Assembly (NCBI GenBank): GCA_900543295.1
Contig: UQQY01000102.1
Span: 1-8,232 of the forward strand
Direction of reading: 5' to 3'
Source: an uncultured Oscillospiraceae bacterium
GTDB taxonomy: Bacteria > Bacillota > Clostridia > Oscillospirales > Ruminococcaceae
Length of the DNA: 8,232 bases
The position numbers and the translations under genes are program-made. The number at the start of each line of letters is the position of its first letter. Position 1 is the stretch's first letter. The notes under the pieces were generated by a model. It was not told where the DNA came from and did no database searches. It saw only the letters and a program-made list of their open reading frames with translations. Below are positions 1 through 7,000 of the stretch, one piece after another.

Positions 1-62
1 CGATATTCAATTGAATGCAGGAAAGATGCAGGTGGATTACTGCGGCCTCTCTGCCTGCAATA

Positions 63-151
63 TGGCGGAGAAGGTGGGATTCGAACCCACGGTCCCTTGC
101 GAGATCACCGGTTTTCAAGACCGGCTCCTTAAACCACTCGGACACCTCTCC
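63..151 (-). tRNA. tRNA-Ser (anticodon UGA)
   Basis: This is a class II tRNA read leftwards. The acceptor stem GGAGAGG (145-151) pairs with CTTCTCC (67-73) with one G-U pair, followed by discriminator G (66) and an encoded CCA (63-65). The anticodon stem CCGGT/ACCGG encloses loop CTTGAAA, giving anticodon TGA, which reads UCN serine codons. The long variable arm (around TGATCTCGCAAGGGACC) is typical of tRNA-Ser, and the T-loop GGTTCGAATCC is canonical. The total length of 89 nt with CCA fits the family. A consensus-like promoter lies just upstream at 176-204. No clear U-tract terminator is visible between position 62 and the window edge, so the transcript may continue out of the window to the left. 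Confidence 0.97.
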
Positions 152-175
152 GAATTTGCTTATGAAAGCCTAATT

Positions 176-204
176 ATAATAACACACAAAGCGGAGGTTG
201 TCAA
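176..204 (-). promoter_or_regulatory. Promoter of the tRNA-Ser gene
   Basis: On the minus strand a perfect -35 TTGACA (199-204) is separated by exactly 17 nt from -10 TATTAT (176-181, five of six consensus matches). The -10 is preceded by TGT, giving an extended -10 TGn. Predicted transcription starts near 169, about 18 nt before the mature tRNA 5' end at 151. TATAAT in the other register would need a 20-nt spacer and is less likely. Confidence 0.7.
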
Positions 205-350
205 TCCTTTTCTTTGCAGAAAAACAGGCAATATGTTTAGAACACGGTATCGCGTATGCCGGATAAGCGCTTCCAAACAAATTGAGTAAAAAGAAGTCCA
301 GAAAATGGGATAAATATACCCTTATTATGGATAAAATAAGACTGGCTCTA

Positions 351-379
351 TTGACATTCTTGAATTGCTGTGTTATCCT
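351..379 (+). promoter_or_regulatory. Candidate strong promoter upstream of surface-protein leader
   Basis: A perfect -35 TTGACA (351-356), a 17-nt spacer (357-373) and -10 TATCCT (374-379, four of six matches) are present. TGT (371-373) directly precedes the -10 as an extended -10 element. Transcription would start near 386, inside the (TA)9 tract, leaving a leader of roughly 380 nt before the start codon at 765. This is a consensus match only and competes with a closer, weaker candidate at 481-511. Confidence 0.5.
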
Positions 380-398
380 ATATATATATATATATAGG
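377..398. repeat. (TA)9 microsatellite inside a 22-nt perfect palindrome
   Basis: Nine uninterrupted TA units (379-396) are flanked by CC and GG, making the whole 22-nt segment self-complementary. It lies immediately downstream of the -10 hexamer at 374-379, over the predicted transcription start. Such a tract can change length by slippage and can melt or extrude easily. Any effect on initiation is inference. Confidence 0.9.
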
Positions 399-480
399 AG
401 CAGTGTAAAAATATTCAAATATCAAATAGAAGGGGGCGGCGGCTTAGGCGCTTGACGCAAAATCTGCCGTTATATAGAAC

Positions 481-511
481 TTGATAGACAGTCTGAATTT
501 TTGATTATAGA
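481..511 (+). promoter_or_regulatory. Possible proximal promoter of the structured RNA
   Basis: TTGATA (481-486, five of six matches) is followed after 19 nt by TATAGA (506-511, four of six). The spacer is longer than ideal. The attraction is positional: a start about 5-7 nt downstream of 511 would fall at or just inside the 5' strand of the helix that closes the candidate RNA (514-521). It could therefore give a transcript starting with the structured domain. This is weak on its own. Confidence 0.3.
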
Positions 512-513
512 GT

Positions 514-724
514 GTCACGCCTAGAAACGACGAATGTGGGAAAGGCGAGATAATGTGGTCTCCTTGTGTGGTCAGGAAGACAAGGGGCGTCGCCGCAGGA
601 ATCCCAACAGGTCGGAAAAAAGGGGAGGATGGAGAAGAAAATGGGCTGTGTGTCCCGCAATCTGAGGGCGCACGAGGATCAAGATTTCAGAAAGGCGGCC
701 AGAATGCCGGGCCACGGTGTGGAC
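514..724 (+). ncRNA. Candidate structured RNA / long structured 5' leader
   Basis: The two ends pair: 514-521 (GTCACGCC) with 716-724 (GGTGTGGAC), eight pairs with one G-U and a single bulge, closing a domain of 211 nt. Inside are a hairpin with an 8-bp stem 560-567/580-587 and a 12-nt G-rich loop, a stem 650-656/666-673 with one bulged C around a 9-nt loop, and a short stem 696-699/706-709. Competing short pairings exist: CGCCT occurs at 518-522 and 724-728, and AGGCG at 543-547 and 693-697, so end strands could swap partners. The segment is G- and A-rich with GNRA/GGAA-like internal stretches, unlike the A/T-rich DNA before it. No terminator separates it from the gene at 765, so it may be a cis-acting leader (riboswitch-like) or a processed ncRNA. 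I could not match it to T-box, cobalamin, c-di-GMP, c-di-AMP, tmRNA, 6S, SRP or RNase P consensus motifs. Size and lineage would also allow a raiA-type RNA, but I cannot confirm that consensus by eye. Confidence 0.42.
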
Positions 725-745
725 GCCTGTGAAAATGGCATTTGT

Positions 746-754
746 GGAAAGGAG
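746..754 (+). promoter_or_regulatory. Ribosome binding site deciding the surface-protein start
   Basis: GGAAAGGAG (746-754) ends 10 nt before ATG 765 and is the only good Shine-Dalgarno match nearby. In-frame starts at 717 and 735 lack one and would place a hydrophilic extension before the signal peptide, so ATG 765 is chosen. Confidence 0.75.
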
Positions 755-764
755 AAAACTTGTA

Positions 765-2957
765 ATGAAAAAGAACAGCAAGATGAAAAGGCTGCTCTCT
801 CTTCTGATGACGTGCCTTGTGGTAATGTCGCTCGGCGTGAGCGCGTTTGCAGCAGGGACAGCAGAGATTGCGGACGGGGTTACGGTGCTCAAAGAGGGAG
901 CGACGGACGTCACATACAACGTGGGAGAGGGAAAGGTAATTGCGCTAGTCGGTTCTGCGGACGAGCAGAGTCCGGTGGTATTCAAGGATTGTACCTTTAA
1001 TCTTTCGGGGAAGACGATGTCTCCGGGCAGAGTGGACGGTTTGACCTATGCAGTTGGAGAGACCTACACCAAGCTGCTGATGGGCGGTAATATTCGTTTT
1101 GAAAACTGCACTTTTGTTTCGGAGAACGGCGTAAGGAGCAGCACTGGCGGCAACGACGTCTGCGTGTATATCGGCAGCGGCAACATTGTATTCGACGGCT
1201 CTGAAATAAAAGGCGCCGATTATGTGGGACAGTTCTTCGGCCTGTTTTACGATGCGAATGTGACGCTAAACAACAGCACGATTGCGACAACCGGCAATAC
1301 GGGCGGCTGGAGCTATGCGATGTACGGCACATCCGTTTTGAATTTGAACGGTTCCACGATGACTGCGACCGGTATGAAGCGGCTGGAGGGCGGCGGAAAC
1401 GTCAACGCTTTCTATTCCGGAGATCTGCGCACCAACTATGACGCGATCAACATCAAGGACTCCACCGTCAATTTCAGCGATAATTACGGCGGCGGCTTTG
1501 CCATCAACCGCGTCAATATCCATGTGGATAATTCGACAATTACGGTCAACGACAATGCGGGCAACGCTACAAACTCCGGCGTATGGTATGTAAAGGATTC
1601 GGAAATCACCATGAGCGGCAACCGCACACACGGTTTTTCGCACATTGGCGACGAGATGGAAAACACCACGCTGACGATTGAACACAACGGCTATGCGGGA
1701 TATTATATTACGGACGATGCTTCCTATAAAAACTGCACAGTAAATATCCGCTGCAACGGGGAACGCTATTTAAGCTATTCCGCAGGCGACGTTTGGCTGA
1801 ACGGCCATACGATGACGTTTACTGACTGTGATTCCGTATGGCTGGGCGGCGTTGGACGCAAAGGCACGATTGCAAGCAGCAACTGCGGGAGCTTTGTTGC
1901 CTACGATCTGTATGAAAATAAGCTTAAGAGCAATACAGAATCGGTTTTGGCCGGCGTAGAACTTTCGGCACAGGACGCGCATACGCTGTTTTTAAATCCG
2001 GAGCTTGATTTTGACTACGCACGCGGCAATACCGAAGGCGAGGAAGGCAACAGCAACGATGACGATCTGTTTGCAGACGTGGCGAAGGAGACGGTGGTCG
2101 GTAAGGATACCGCGAAAATCGGGACGCTGACTACCGCGCAGCTTTCACATCACGAATACGATTGGATGAACGGAGAGGTCACCGATGCGGCGACGGCAGA
2201 CACATACGGCGTGGTTCGGTATGCCTGCAAAGACGCCTGCGCAGATTATCTGGGACGCACCGAGGAACATCCGGACGGCTTTGACTGCCGCGGCGTCTAT
2301 GTCTATGCGCCGCTGTGCGGACTGACCTTTGAGAAAAACACGGACGATGCTTCTGTAACCAATATGCCGGCAACGCAGGATCAGATTGCATACGGCAGCG
2401 CGGCAGCGGCGCCGGAAAGCAATCCGGTGCGCGAGGGCTATGCTTTTACGGGATGGTATCTTGATCCGGAATGCACGCAGAAGGCGGATCTTGACGCTTC
2501 GCTGACAGCAAACTGGACGGTTGTTTACGCCGGCTGGGCAGAACAGACGGAGATTTCCGCTGCAAAGGTTTGGGACGATGCGAACGATAAGGACGGTCTC
2601 CGTCCGGACGGCGTGCTGGTAATCCTGCTTGCAAACGGCGAGAAGACCGACCATGTTCTTTCGCTCAATGAGGAAAACGGCTGGAAAGGCGTTTTCACCG
2701 GCATCAACAAGTATGATGAAAACGGTGAGGCAATCGTTTATACGGTAAAAGAGGCAAGCGTGGACGGCTACCTCTCCGCTGTATCAGGCGATGCGGCTAC
2801 GGGCTTTGTCATCACCAATACGCATACGCCCGCGGCTGAGCAGCCGGATACCGGAGATTACACCACGATGGAGACGATCATTATGATCGCCACATTAGCT
2901 GGCATCGCTGTACTTGGTGCGATTCTGCTGGCTGTAAAGCACAGGCAGAAGAGATAA
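765..2957 (+). CDS. Secreted, probably wall-anchored surface protein (beta-helix, InlB-type repeat, Cna_B, QPDTG sorting signal)
   Basis: A 730-residue surface protein with no enzyme motif that I recognise; its likely role is adhesion or surface display. The signal peptide spans residues 1-29 (basic n-region, hydrophobic core, cleavage after AFA). Residues about 40-420 are rich in short Asn/Ser/Thr/Gly strands such as DNSTITVND and KDSEITMSGN, spaced like coils of a right-handed beta-helix. An acidic linker follows (about 421-434), then a region with Cys 488, 492, 508 and 518. Residues 519-594 form an InlB/Listeria-Bacteroides-type repeat (REGYAFTGWYLDPECT, ending in YAGWAEQ). Residues 595-688 are a Cna_B domain in which K601, E663 and N685 fit the intramolecular isopeptide triad. 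The C-terminus has QPDTGD (693-698), a membrane segment (about 702-724) and a basic tail KHRQKR. The first sorting-motif residue is Gln, not the Leu of LPXTG. Neither sortase nor partner pilin is in the window. The gene stands alone: a structured leader precedes it and a terminator follows at 3044. Ligand and exact sortase class are unknown. Confidence 0.9.
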   Translation: MKKNSKMKRLLSLLMTCLVVMSLGVSAFAAGTAEIADGVTVLKEGATDVTYNVGEGKVIALVGSADEQSPVVFKDCTFNLSGKTMSPGRVDGLTYAVGETYTKLLMGGNIRFENCTFVSENGVRSSTGGNDVCVYIGSGNIVFDGSEIKGADYVGQFFGLFYDANVTLNNSTIATTGNTGGWSYAMYGTSVLNLNGSTMTATGMKRLEGGGNVNAFYSGDLRTNYDAINIKDSTVNFSDNYGGGFAINRVNIHVDNSTITVNDNAGNATNSGVWYVKDSEITMSGNRTHGFSHIGDEMENTTLTIEHNGYAGYYITDDASYKNCTVNIRCNGERYLSYSAGDVWLNGHTMTFTDCDSVWLGGVGRKGTIASSNCGSFVAYDLYENKLKSNTESVLAGVELSAQDAHTLFLNPELDFDYARGNTEGEEGNSNDDDLFADVAKETVVGKDTAKIGTLTTAQLSHHEYDWMNGEVTDAATADTYGVVRYACKDACADYLGRTEEHPDGFDCRGVYVYAPLCGLTFEKNTDDASVTNMPATQDQIAYGSAAAAPESNPVREGYAFTGWYLDPECTQKADLDASLTANWTVVYAGWAEQTEISAAKVWDDANDKDGLRPDGVLVILLANGEKTDHVLSLNEENGWKGVFTGINKYDENGEAIVYTVKEASVDGYLSAVSGDAATGFVITNTHTPAAEQPDTGDYTTMETIIMIATLAGIAVLGAILLAVKHRQKR

Positions 2958-2984
2958 GTAAGATAATCGGCGAGTGACTCTTGA

Positions 2985-3014
2985 TTTTTACTGCGGTACA
3001 GTCCGCTGTAAAAA
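2985..3014. other. Imperfect 12-bp hairpin in the convergent intergenic region
   Basis: TTTTTACTGCGG (2985-2996) faces CCGCTGTAAAAA (3003-3014) with one T-T mismatch and a 6-nt loop. It starts 27 nt after the surface-protein stop. There is no U-tract beyond the stem on either strand, so it is not a standard terminator. It may stabilise the mRNA 3' end or be an accessory termination element. Confidence 0.45.
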
Positions 3015-3043
3015 TAAACGGCGTGGATTCTCAAATGAGAAGC

Positions 3044-3078
3044 AAAAAGGGAGAGGTTATACCTCTCTCTTTTTGTTT
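3044..3078 (+). terminator. Rho-independent terminator of the surface-protein gene
   Basis: A 14-bp stem (3044-3057 with 3061-3074, one G-U pair) has core GGGAGAGGT/ACCTCTCTC and a tight TTA loop, with the U-rich side TTTTTGTTTT running through 3079. The A-run on the 5' arm would also make it usable for minus-strand transcription that escapes the operon terminator. Confidence 0.88.
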
Positions 3079-3122
3079 TGCTAAAGACATCCACCGGCTT
3101 GGCCGGCGAATAAAAAGGAAGC

Positions 3123-3157
3123 AAAAAAATAGCGGCCGCCCGATGGGAGCGGCCGCT
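3123..3157 (-). terminator. Rho-independent terminator of the ABC exporter operon
   Basis: On the minus strand, AGCGGCCGC (3157-3149) and GCGGCCGCT (3139-3131) form a perfect 9-bp GC-rich stem with a 9-nt loop, followed by ATTTTTTT (3130-3123). It faces the rightward terminator at 3044, so the two converging units are each closed before they meet. Confidence 0.88.
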
Positions 3158-3175
3158 GGAAACGTGGTGCGATTG

Positions 3176-3274
3176 TCAGTTTTTTCTGTGCGCGAGCAGC
3201 GCCGCCAGCATCAAGCCCTTACAGAGCGTTTCCCAATCTACCGGTTTCGCCGGTAGTACTTGACTGGTGCGTTG
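3176..3274 (-). other. +1-frame tail of the small protein gene (possible frameshift)
   Basis: After a TGA at 3277-3275, the frame one base ahead of the 70-aa gene is open for 32 codons. It reads QRTSQVLPAKPVDWETL, then CKGLMLAALLAHRKN and TGA (3178-3176). The tail has a hydrophobic stretch with a basic end, common G/C-ending codons and no start codon of its own. Its stop lies 19 nt before the terminator stem. If joined to the upstream 50-odd codons, the product would be about 84 residues. A perfect 7-bp hairpin CTACCGG/CCGGTAG (3238-3244/3250-3256) lies in the overlap. A single-base insertion or a sequencing error between 3275 and 3222 is the simplest explanation; programmed frameshifting is possible but no standard slippery site is visible. 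Confidence 0.4.
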
Positions 3275-3431
3275 TCATGTTTTCAGCACAGCGCATGAGT
3301 TCTTCCCTGGTTGAAACGCTCACACCGCTTTGATACAGCGTTTCCTGCACATAGGCGGGAAGTGTGTCAAAATATTGCTGCATACGAAGCGTCTCCTCCG
3401 TATCCTTTCCGCAGAACAGCGGCTTTTCCAT
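3219..3431 (-). CDS. Small uncharacterised protein (70 aa), last gene of the exporter operon; 3' end possibly frame-broken
   Basis: ATG at 3431 is preceded by a good ribosome binding site GAGGTGA (3444-3438) with 6-nt spacing, 15 nt after the TetR stop, so the gene is very likely translated. A TTG at 3437 would abut that site and is rejected. The protein has no signal peptide or membrane segment in this frame. Residues 20-52 read YFDTLPAYVQETLYQSG followed by STREELMRCAENM. This resembles a short soluble motif (L-P-x-Y-V-Q-E-(S/T)-x-x-Q-S-G) that I believe recurs in small Firmicutes proteins of unknown function, a recollection I cannot verify here. Residues 53-70 (Thr/Ser/Gly-rich, ending GRLGNAL) look less protein-like. 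The +1 frame over this part encodes a better-formed tail that stops just before the terminator (see 3176-3274). The present stop at 3219 may therefore be premature. No function is assigned. Confidence 0.6.
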   Translation of the reverse strand: MEKPLFCGKDTEETLRMQQYFDTLPAYVQETLYQSGVSVSTREELMRCAENMTTHQSSTTGETGRLGNAL

Positions 3432-3446
3432 AAGCAATCACCTCGG

Positions 3447-4067
3447 TTACAGCATACCCCGCTTTTGATCTTCTATACCACGGGAATAGGAAAGCCGGAG
3501 TACGCCGGACTCAATGTGGAAAATCTCTTCCGCCGCCCCTAAAAGCCGGCCCACGATCTCATCCGGCGCTTCGTCCGGAATCGAACGGCGAAGCATACGC
3601 ATACCGAATGCAAATATTAGATAAATTTCCCGCGGATAATGAATGTTCAAAAAGCCGCAGGAGATTCCCTCCTGCAAAAACGGTTCAAAAATATCTACAG
3701 AGCGTATAAGAAATTGGTCGAGATACCCTTCGTATTCCTCCGCGGCAATTCCTGCACGACGCTGCAGGCTGTCATAATAGTGTGCAAAACCGGCTGCGTA
3801 ACTGATACAGCTTGAAAAACGCTGTTCATACGGCTGATCCGTCTGGCCGCACATATTGCTGAGCTCCGCCAGATGCTTTTCAATCCAGCGAGAAGCAAAT
3901 TCCGATACAAGATCTTCTTTCTTTTTAAAATGATGATAAAAGGTTCCCTTTGCAATGCCTGCACGGGAGGCAATATCCGCTACCGTCGTTCCGGGAACGC
4001 CGTTTTGAAAAAACAGCTCCTGTGCGGCGGCCAATATCTTTGCGCGGCTTTCTTCTCCTTTTTTCAT
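3447..4067 (-). CDS. TetR/AcrR-family transcriptional regulator
   Basis: A 206-residue protein of usual TetR length. The N-terminal DNA-binding domain contains helix 1 (ESRAKILAAAQELFFQNG) and the helix-turn-helix at residues 27-47 (TTVADIASRAGIAKGTFYHHF), followed by KKKEDL, an excellent family match. The C-terminal ligand-binding and dimerisation half (about 60-206) is divergent, so the inducer cannot be read from it. The start ATG 4067 has GAGAGGA (4083-4077) 9 nt upstream, directly against the permease stop. The gene lies 17 nt behind the permease and 15 nt before the small downstream gene, so it is co-transcribed with the exporter. TetR proteins usually repress their own or neighbouring exporter genes. 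Control of the promoter near 8195 is the natural inference, but no clear operator is proved. Confidence 0.95.
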   Translation of the reverse strand: MKKGEESRAKILAAAQELFFQNGVPGTTVADIASRAGIAKGTFYHHFKKKEDLVSEFASRWIEKHLAELSNMCGQTDQPYEQRFSSCISYAAGFAHYYDSLQRRAGIAAEEYEGYLDQFLIRSVDIFEPFLQEGISCGFLNIHYPREIYLIFAFGMRMLRRSIPDEAPDEIVGRLLGAAEEIFHIESGVLRLSYSRGIEDQKRGML

Positions 4068-4084
4068 GAGGTTTCATCCTCTCG

Positions 4085-7000
4085 TTATTCCACGGATTTA
4101 AGCGATTCTACCATTGTAATACGGGATAAGCGCCGGTGCATGACAATTTGAACCAGCACGGCGAACCCGACTGTAATCAAAACAGACAGCAGATAGGAAA
4201 GCGGAGAAATTTCCTTGCTGAACATAACGTAATTGACCTCCGCCACATGGACGACGAACTGATGCAGCAAAATACCCAGAAACGTGCCAACCGCTGTGCC
4301 GGCAATGGTCAGAATGATATTCTCACGGAAGATATAGGCGTCCACCTCGCGGTCATAAAAGCCCAAGACCTTGATGGTGGCGATCTCGCGCACCCGCTCC
4401 GTAATATTGATGTTAGTCAGGTTGTACAGTACCACAAACGCCAAAAGGCTTGCCGAGATAATCAGGACAAACACGATCAGGTTCAGCCGGTCAAACGTAT
4501 CGTCAAGGGTCTCTACCAGATCGGCGGTGAAGGTAAGGCTCATAACCTCTTTATTCTCCAGAAGCGTCTGTGTCAAACGATCCTTTGCCTCGTCGGACGT
4601 GTCGGAAAGCCTGGTATATATCAGCTGGTAGGAGGGCTCTTTTCCGAACGCCTCACGATAAGCCGCCGGCGTCAGATAAATGTAATGATACACATAATTT
4701 TCAGTAATTCCGGTGATTTTCACTTCGCACGGCGGATCGTCTCCCGCTGCAATCGTCAGCGTATCACCCACGGAGAGCGAGAGCTCGGACGCCATTTTTT
4801 CTGTGATAACGGCGCCCCCGTCCGATAAGGCGATCTGTTCGCTGCTGCCGCGGCGGCGCATGGTAATAAAGGTATCGAGCTGCGACGTGCTCTGTGGAAC
4901 AAACAGATACACGCTCATGGAATCGGACGCAGCAGACGCGGTGACCTCCTGCTGCATATAAAGCAGAGAGGCCTCCGTATCCGAGTCTTGAGACAGCGTA
5001 TTGAGCAGTCGTTCCTGCCGCTCCGTAGGAGCGTTCTCATCATATTTGTGCGAAAGAATGATGTTGAGATCATAATGCGAAATTGTGCCGAACTGCTTAT
5101 CCGCAAGCCCGCCAATGGAATCCTTTAAACCGAATCCGGTCAGTACCAGCGCCATACAGCCGGCAACGCCGATTATCGTCATGAAAAAGCGCTTTTTATC
5201 GCGGAAAATGTTGCGAACCGTCAGCTTCTGTGTAAAAGAGAGGCACTTCCATATTGGCGTGATCCGTTCAAGAAGCACACGCTTGCCGCTCTTCGGCGCC
5301 TTCGGGCGGATCAACCCGGCGGGAACTGTCTTAAGCTCCTTGCGGCATGCGGAATAAGAAGCAATCAGCGTTGCGATAAGAAAAATGCCTGTCGAGAGAA
5401 GAGCAAGCCCCCAGTCCACCGGCGTTTCAACCGGCGGAGCGGCGTACATCATGCTGTAGGCCATCCAAATTACCTTCGGAAACACGACGAAACCGACGGA
5501 TAAGCCGACAGCCGCGCCGATCAGCGTAGTAACAACGGCAAAAATCAAATATTTTGACATAATCACGCCGTTTGAATATCCGAGTGCTTTGAGCACGCCG
5601 AACTGCGTGCGCTGCTCCTCTACCATGCGCGTCATAGTGGTCAGGCTGACCAGCGCCGCCACTAAAAAGAAAAATGCGGGAAAAACCGTTGCAATCGCAT
5701 CCACGCGATCCGCATCCTGTTCAAAGCTCGCAAGCGTAGTGTCCGTGCTGCGGCTTTGCAGGATCCACTCCGGCGAGGCCAGCGCATCGATCTGCTCCTG
5801 TGCGTCTAAAAGCTTTTCATAGGCGGCAGAAAGCTCTGATTCAGCCTCCGCCTTTTTTTCTTCATAGGCGGCGCGCTGTTCGGAAAGGGTCTGTTCAGCT
5901 AACCGAAGTTTTTCCTGTGCCGCCGCAAGCTGTGCCGCGCCGCTTTCTTTTTGCTCGGCGAGCGTCTGTCTGCCCGATTCGTACTCCGCCTGTTTGGATT
6001 TTAATGTTTCGCGTCCCTGCCTGTATTGAGCGAGCCCGTTTTGGTAAGCAGTCAGACCAGCCGTATATTCGCTAAGGCTCTTTTGGTAGACAGACTGCTG
6101 CTCATCGAGCGTTTTACGCGCCTCGGCAAGCTCCGCATAGCCGTCTGTGCCGCGTTTTGCAAAGGAAAGTCCTGCCGCTGCCGCGCTGATCAGCGTTTCA
6201 TTTCCGCTTTCCACCGCCTTGTCGTACGCATCCTGTGCAATCGAAAGCAGACGCTGTGCATTTTCCTCATTGATAAAGACAAGATCCAGCGCGTTTTTCC
6301 CCGACTGCCATTCCGCTTCTGCCGCGTCAAGCTGGCTTTTGCCTTTGTCCAGCTCTATCTTGCCAAGATCGAGCTGAGTCTTTGTCTCATCCAACGTAAG
6401 TTTTGCGCTGTCGAGTTCTTCTTCGCCGCTTTCCAGCGCCTTCTGCGCTTCGGCGAGCTGACGCTCTCCTTCGGCAATACCGCTTTCATATGCGGCCTGA
6501 TTTTGCGCAAGCTCAACTCTGCCGCTCGTAATTTTCTCCTGTGCGGCGTTAAGCTGAGCTTCCGCCTCAGCAAACTGCTTTTCAGCGTTCGCTTTCTCTT
6601 CCTCATATGTTTTTCGTGCGGAATCGAGCTCTTCTTCAGCCGTTCCGATTACCTCGTCACGGCGGCGCTCGCATGCCGCGTCGCTTAACTGCGTCAGCAC
6701 TTGTTCAAGCGCCGACGCTTTTTTCGTATATTCCTCGCCAAAGGTATAAAGCGTATCCGAAAAATCGCCGCGCACATAGATTTCGCTGTAGGGCTGTTCG
6801 GCAAACGCCTCCGGAAGGACGTACATATAGTTTGAAACCTTGCCGTTTCCTTTCGTGCTTGAAGCGCCGAGCGTCGAGATATAAACCGGATTGCGGACAA
6901 AGCCGACGATGGTAAACGAATGGATGGTAAGAGCTTCCGCAGCCTCTTCATCCGCTTCTGTATCGATGGTGATACTGTCGCCAATCTGATAATTGGAATC

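Larger units (their letters stand above)
152..764. other. 613-nt stretch without a protein gene
   Basis: No open frame here has both a usable ribosome binding site and a protein-like composition. Reading frames that cross it give arginine- or tyrosine/isoleucine-rich translations typical of non-coding DNA. The left part (152-513) is A/T-rich. It holds the tRNA promoter, a rightward promoter at 351-379 and a (TA)9 tract, and nothing recognisable at 205-350 or 399-480. The right part (514-745) changes to G-rich, purine-rich sequence with extensive self-complementarity, described separately as a candidate RNA. The stretch ends with the ribosome binding site of the surface-protein gene. Confidence 0.7.

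Noticed and set aside
63..151. tRNA-Ser as an attachment site for an integrated element
   Set aside because: Its 3' end points out of the window to the left. No integrase gene is present and I found no repeat of the tRNA 3' end elsewhere in the window.
170..418. Minus-strand open frame of 82 codons over the leader region
   Set aside because: It begins in the (TA)9 tract (giving an IYIYIY run), has no ribosome binding site and covers the tRNA promoter. It is a chance frame in A/T-rich DNA.
514..764. Known riboswitch or T-box in the surface-protein leader
   Set aside because: No T-box GGTGGNACCGCG, cobalamin box, c-di-GMP-I GCAAAGCC core or ydaO-type motif was found. The segment is kept only as an unidentified structured RNA.
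717..764. Upstream extension of the surface protein (in-frame starts at 717 and 735)
   Set aside because: Neither has a ribosome binding site, and both would bury the signal peptide behind charged residues. GGAAAGGAG is well placed for ATG 765.
566..1000. Plus-strand open frame of 144 codons overlapping the surface-protein start
   Set aside because: It overlaps the well-supported signal-peptide frame, has Arg/Gly/Cys-rich composition and no ribosome binding site, so it is a shadow of the leader and the real gene.
6026..6688. Long plus-strand frame (220 codons) antisense to the permease coiled coil
   Set aside because: It is produced by the biased codons of the Ala/Glu/Gln-rich coiled coil on the opposite strand and has no start signals or protein-like domain. 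The same applies to the plus-strand frame at 4136-4828.
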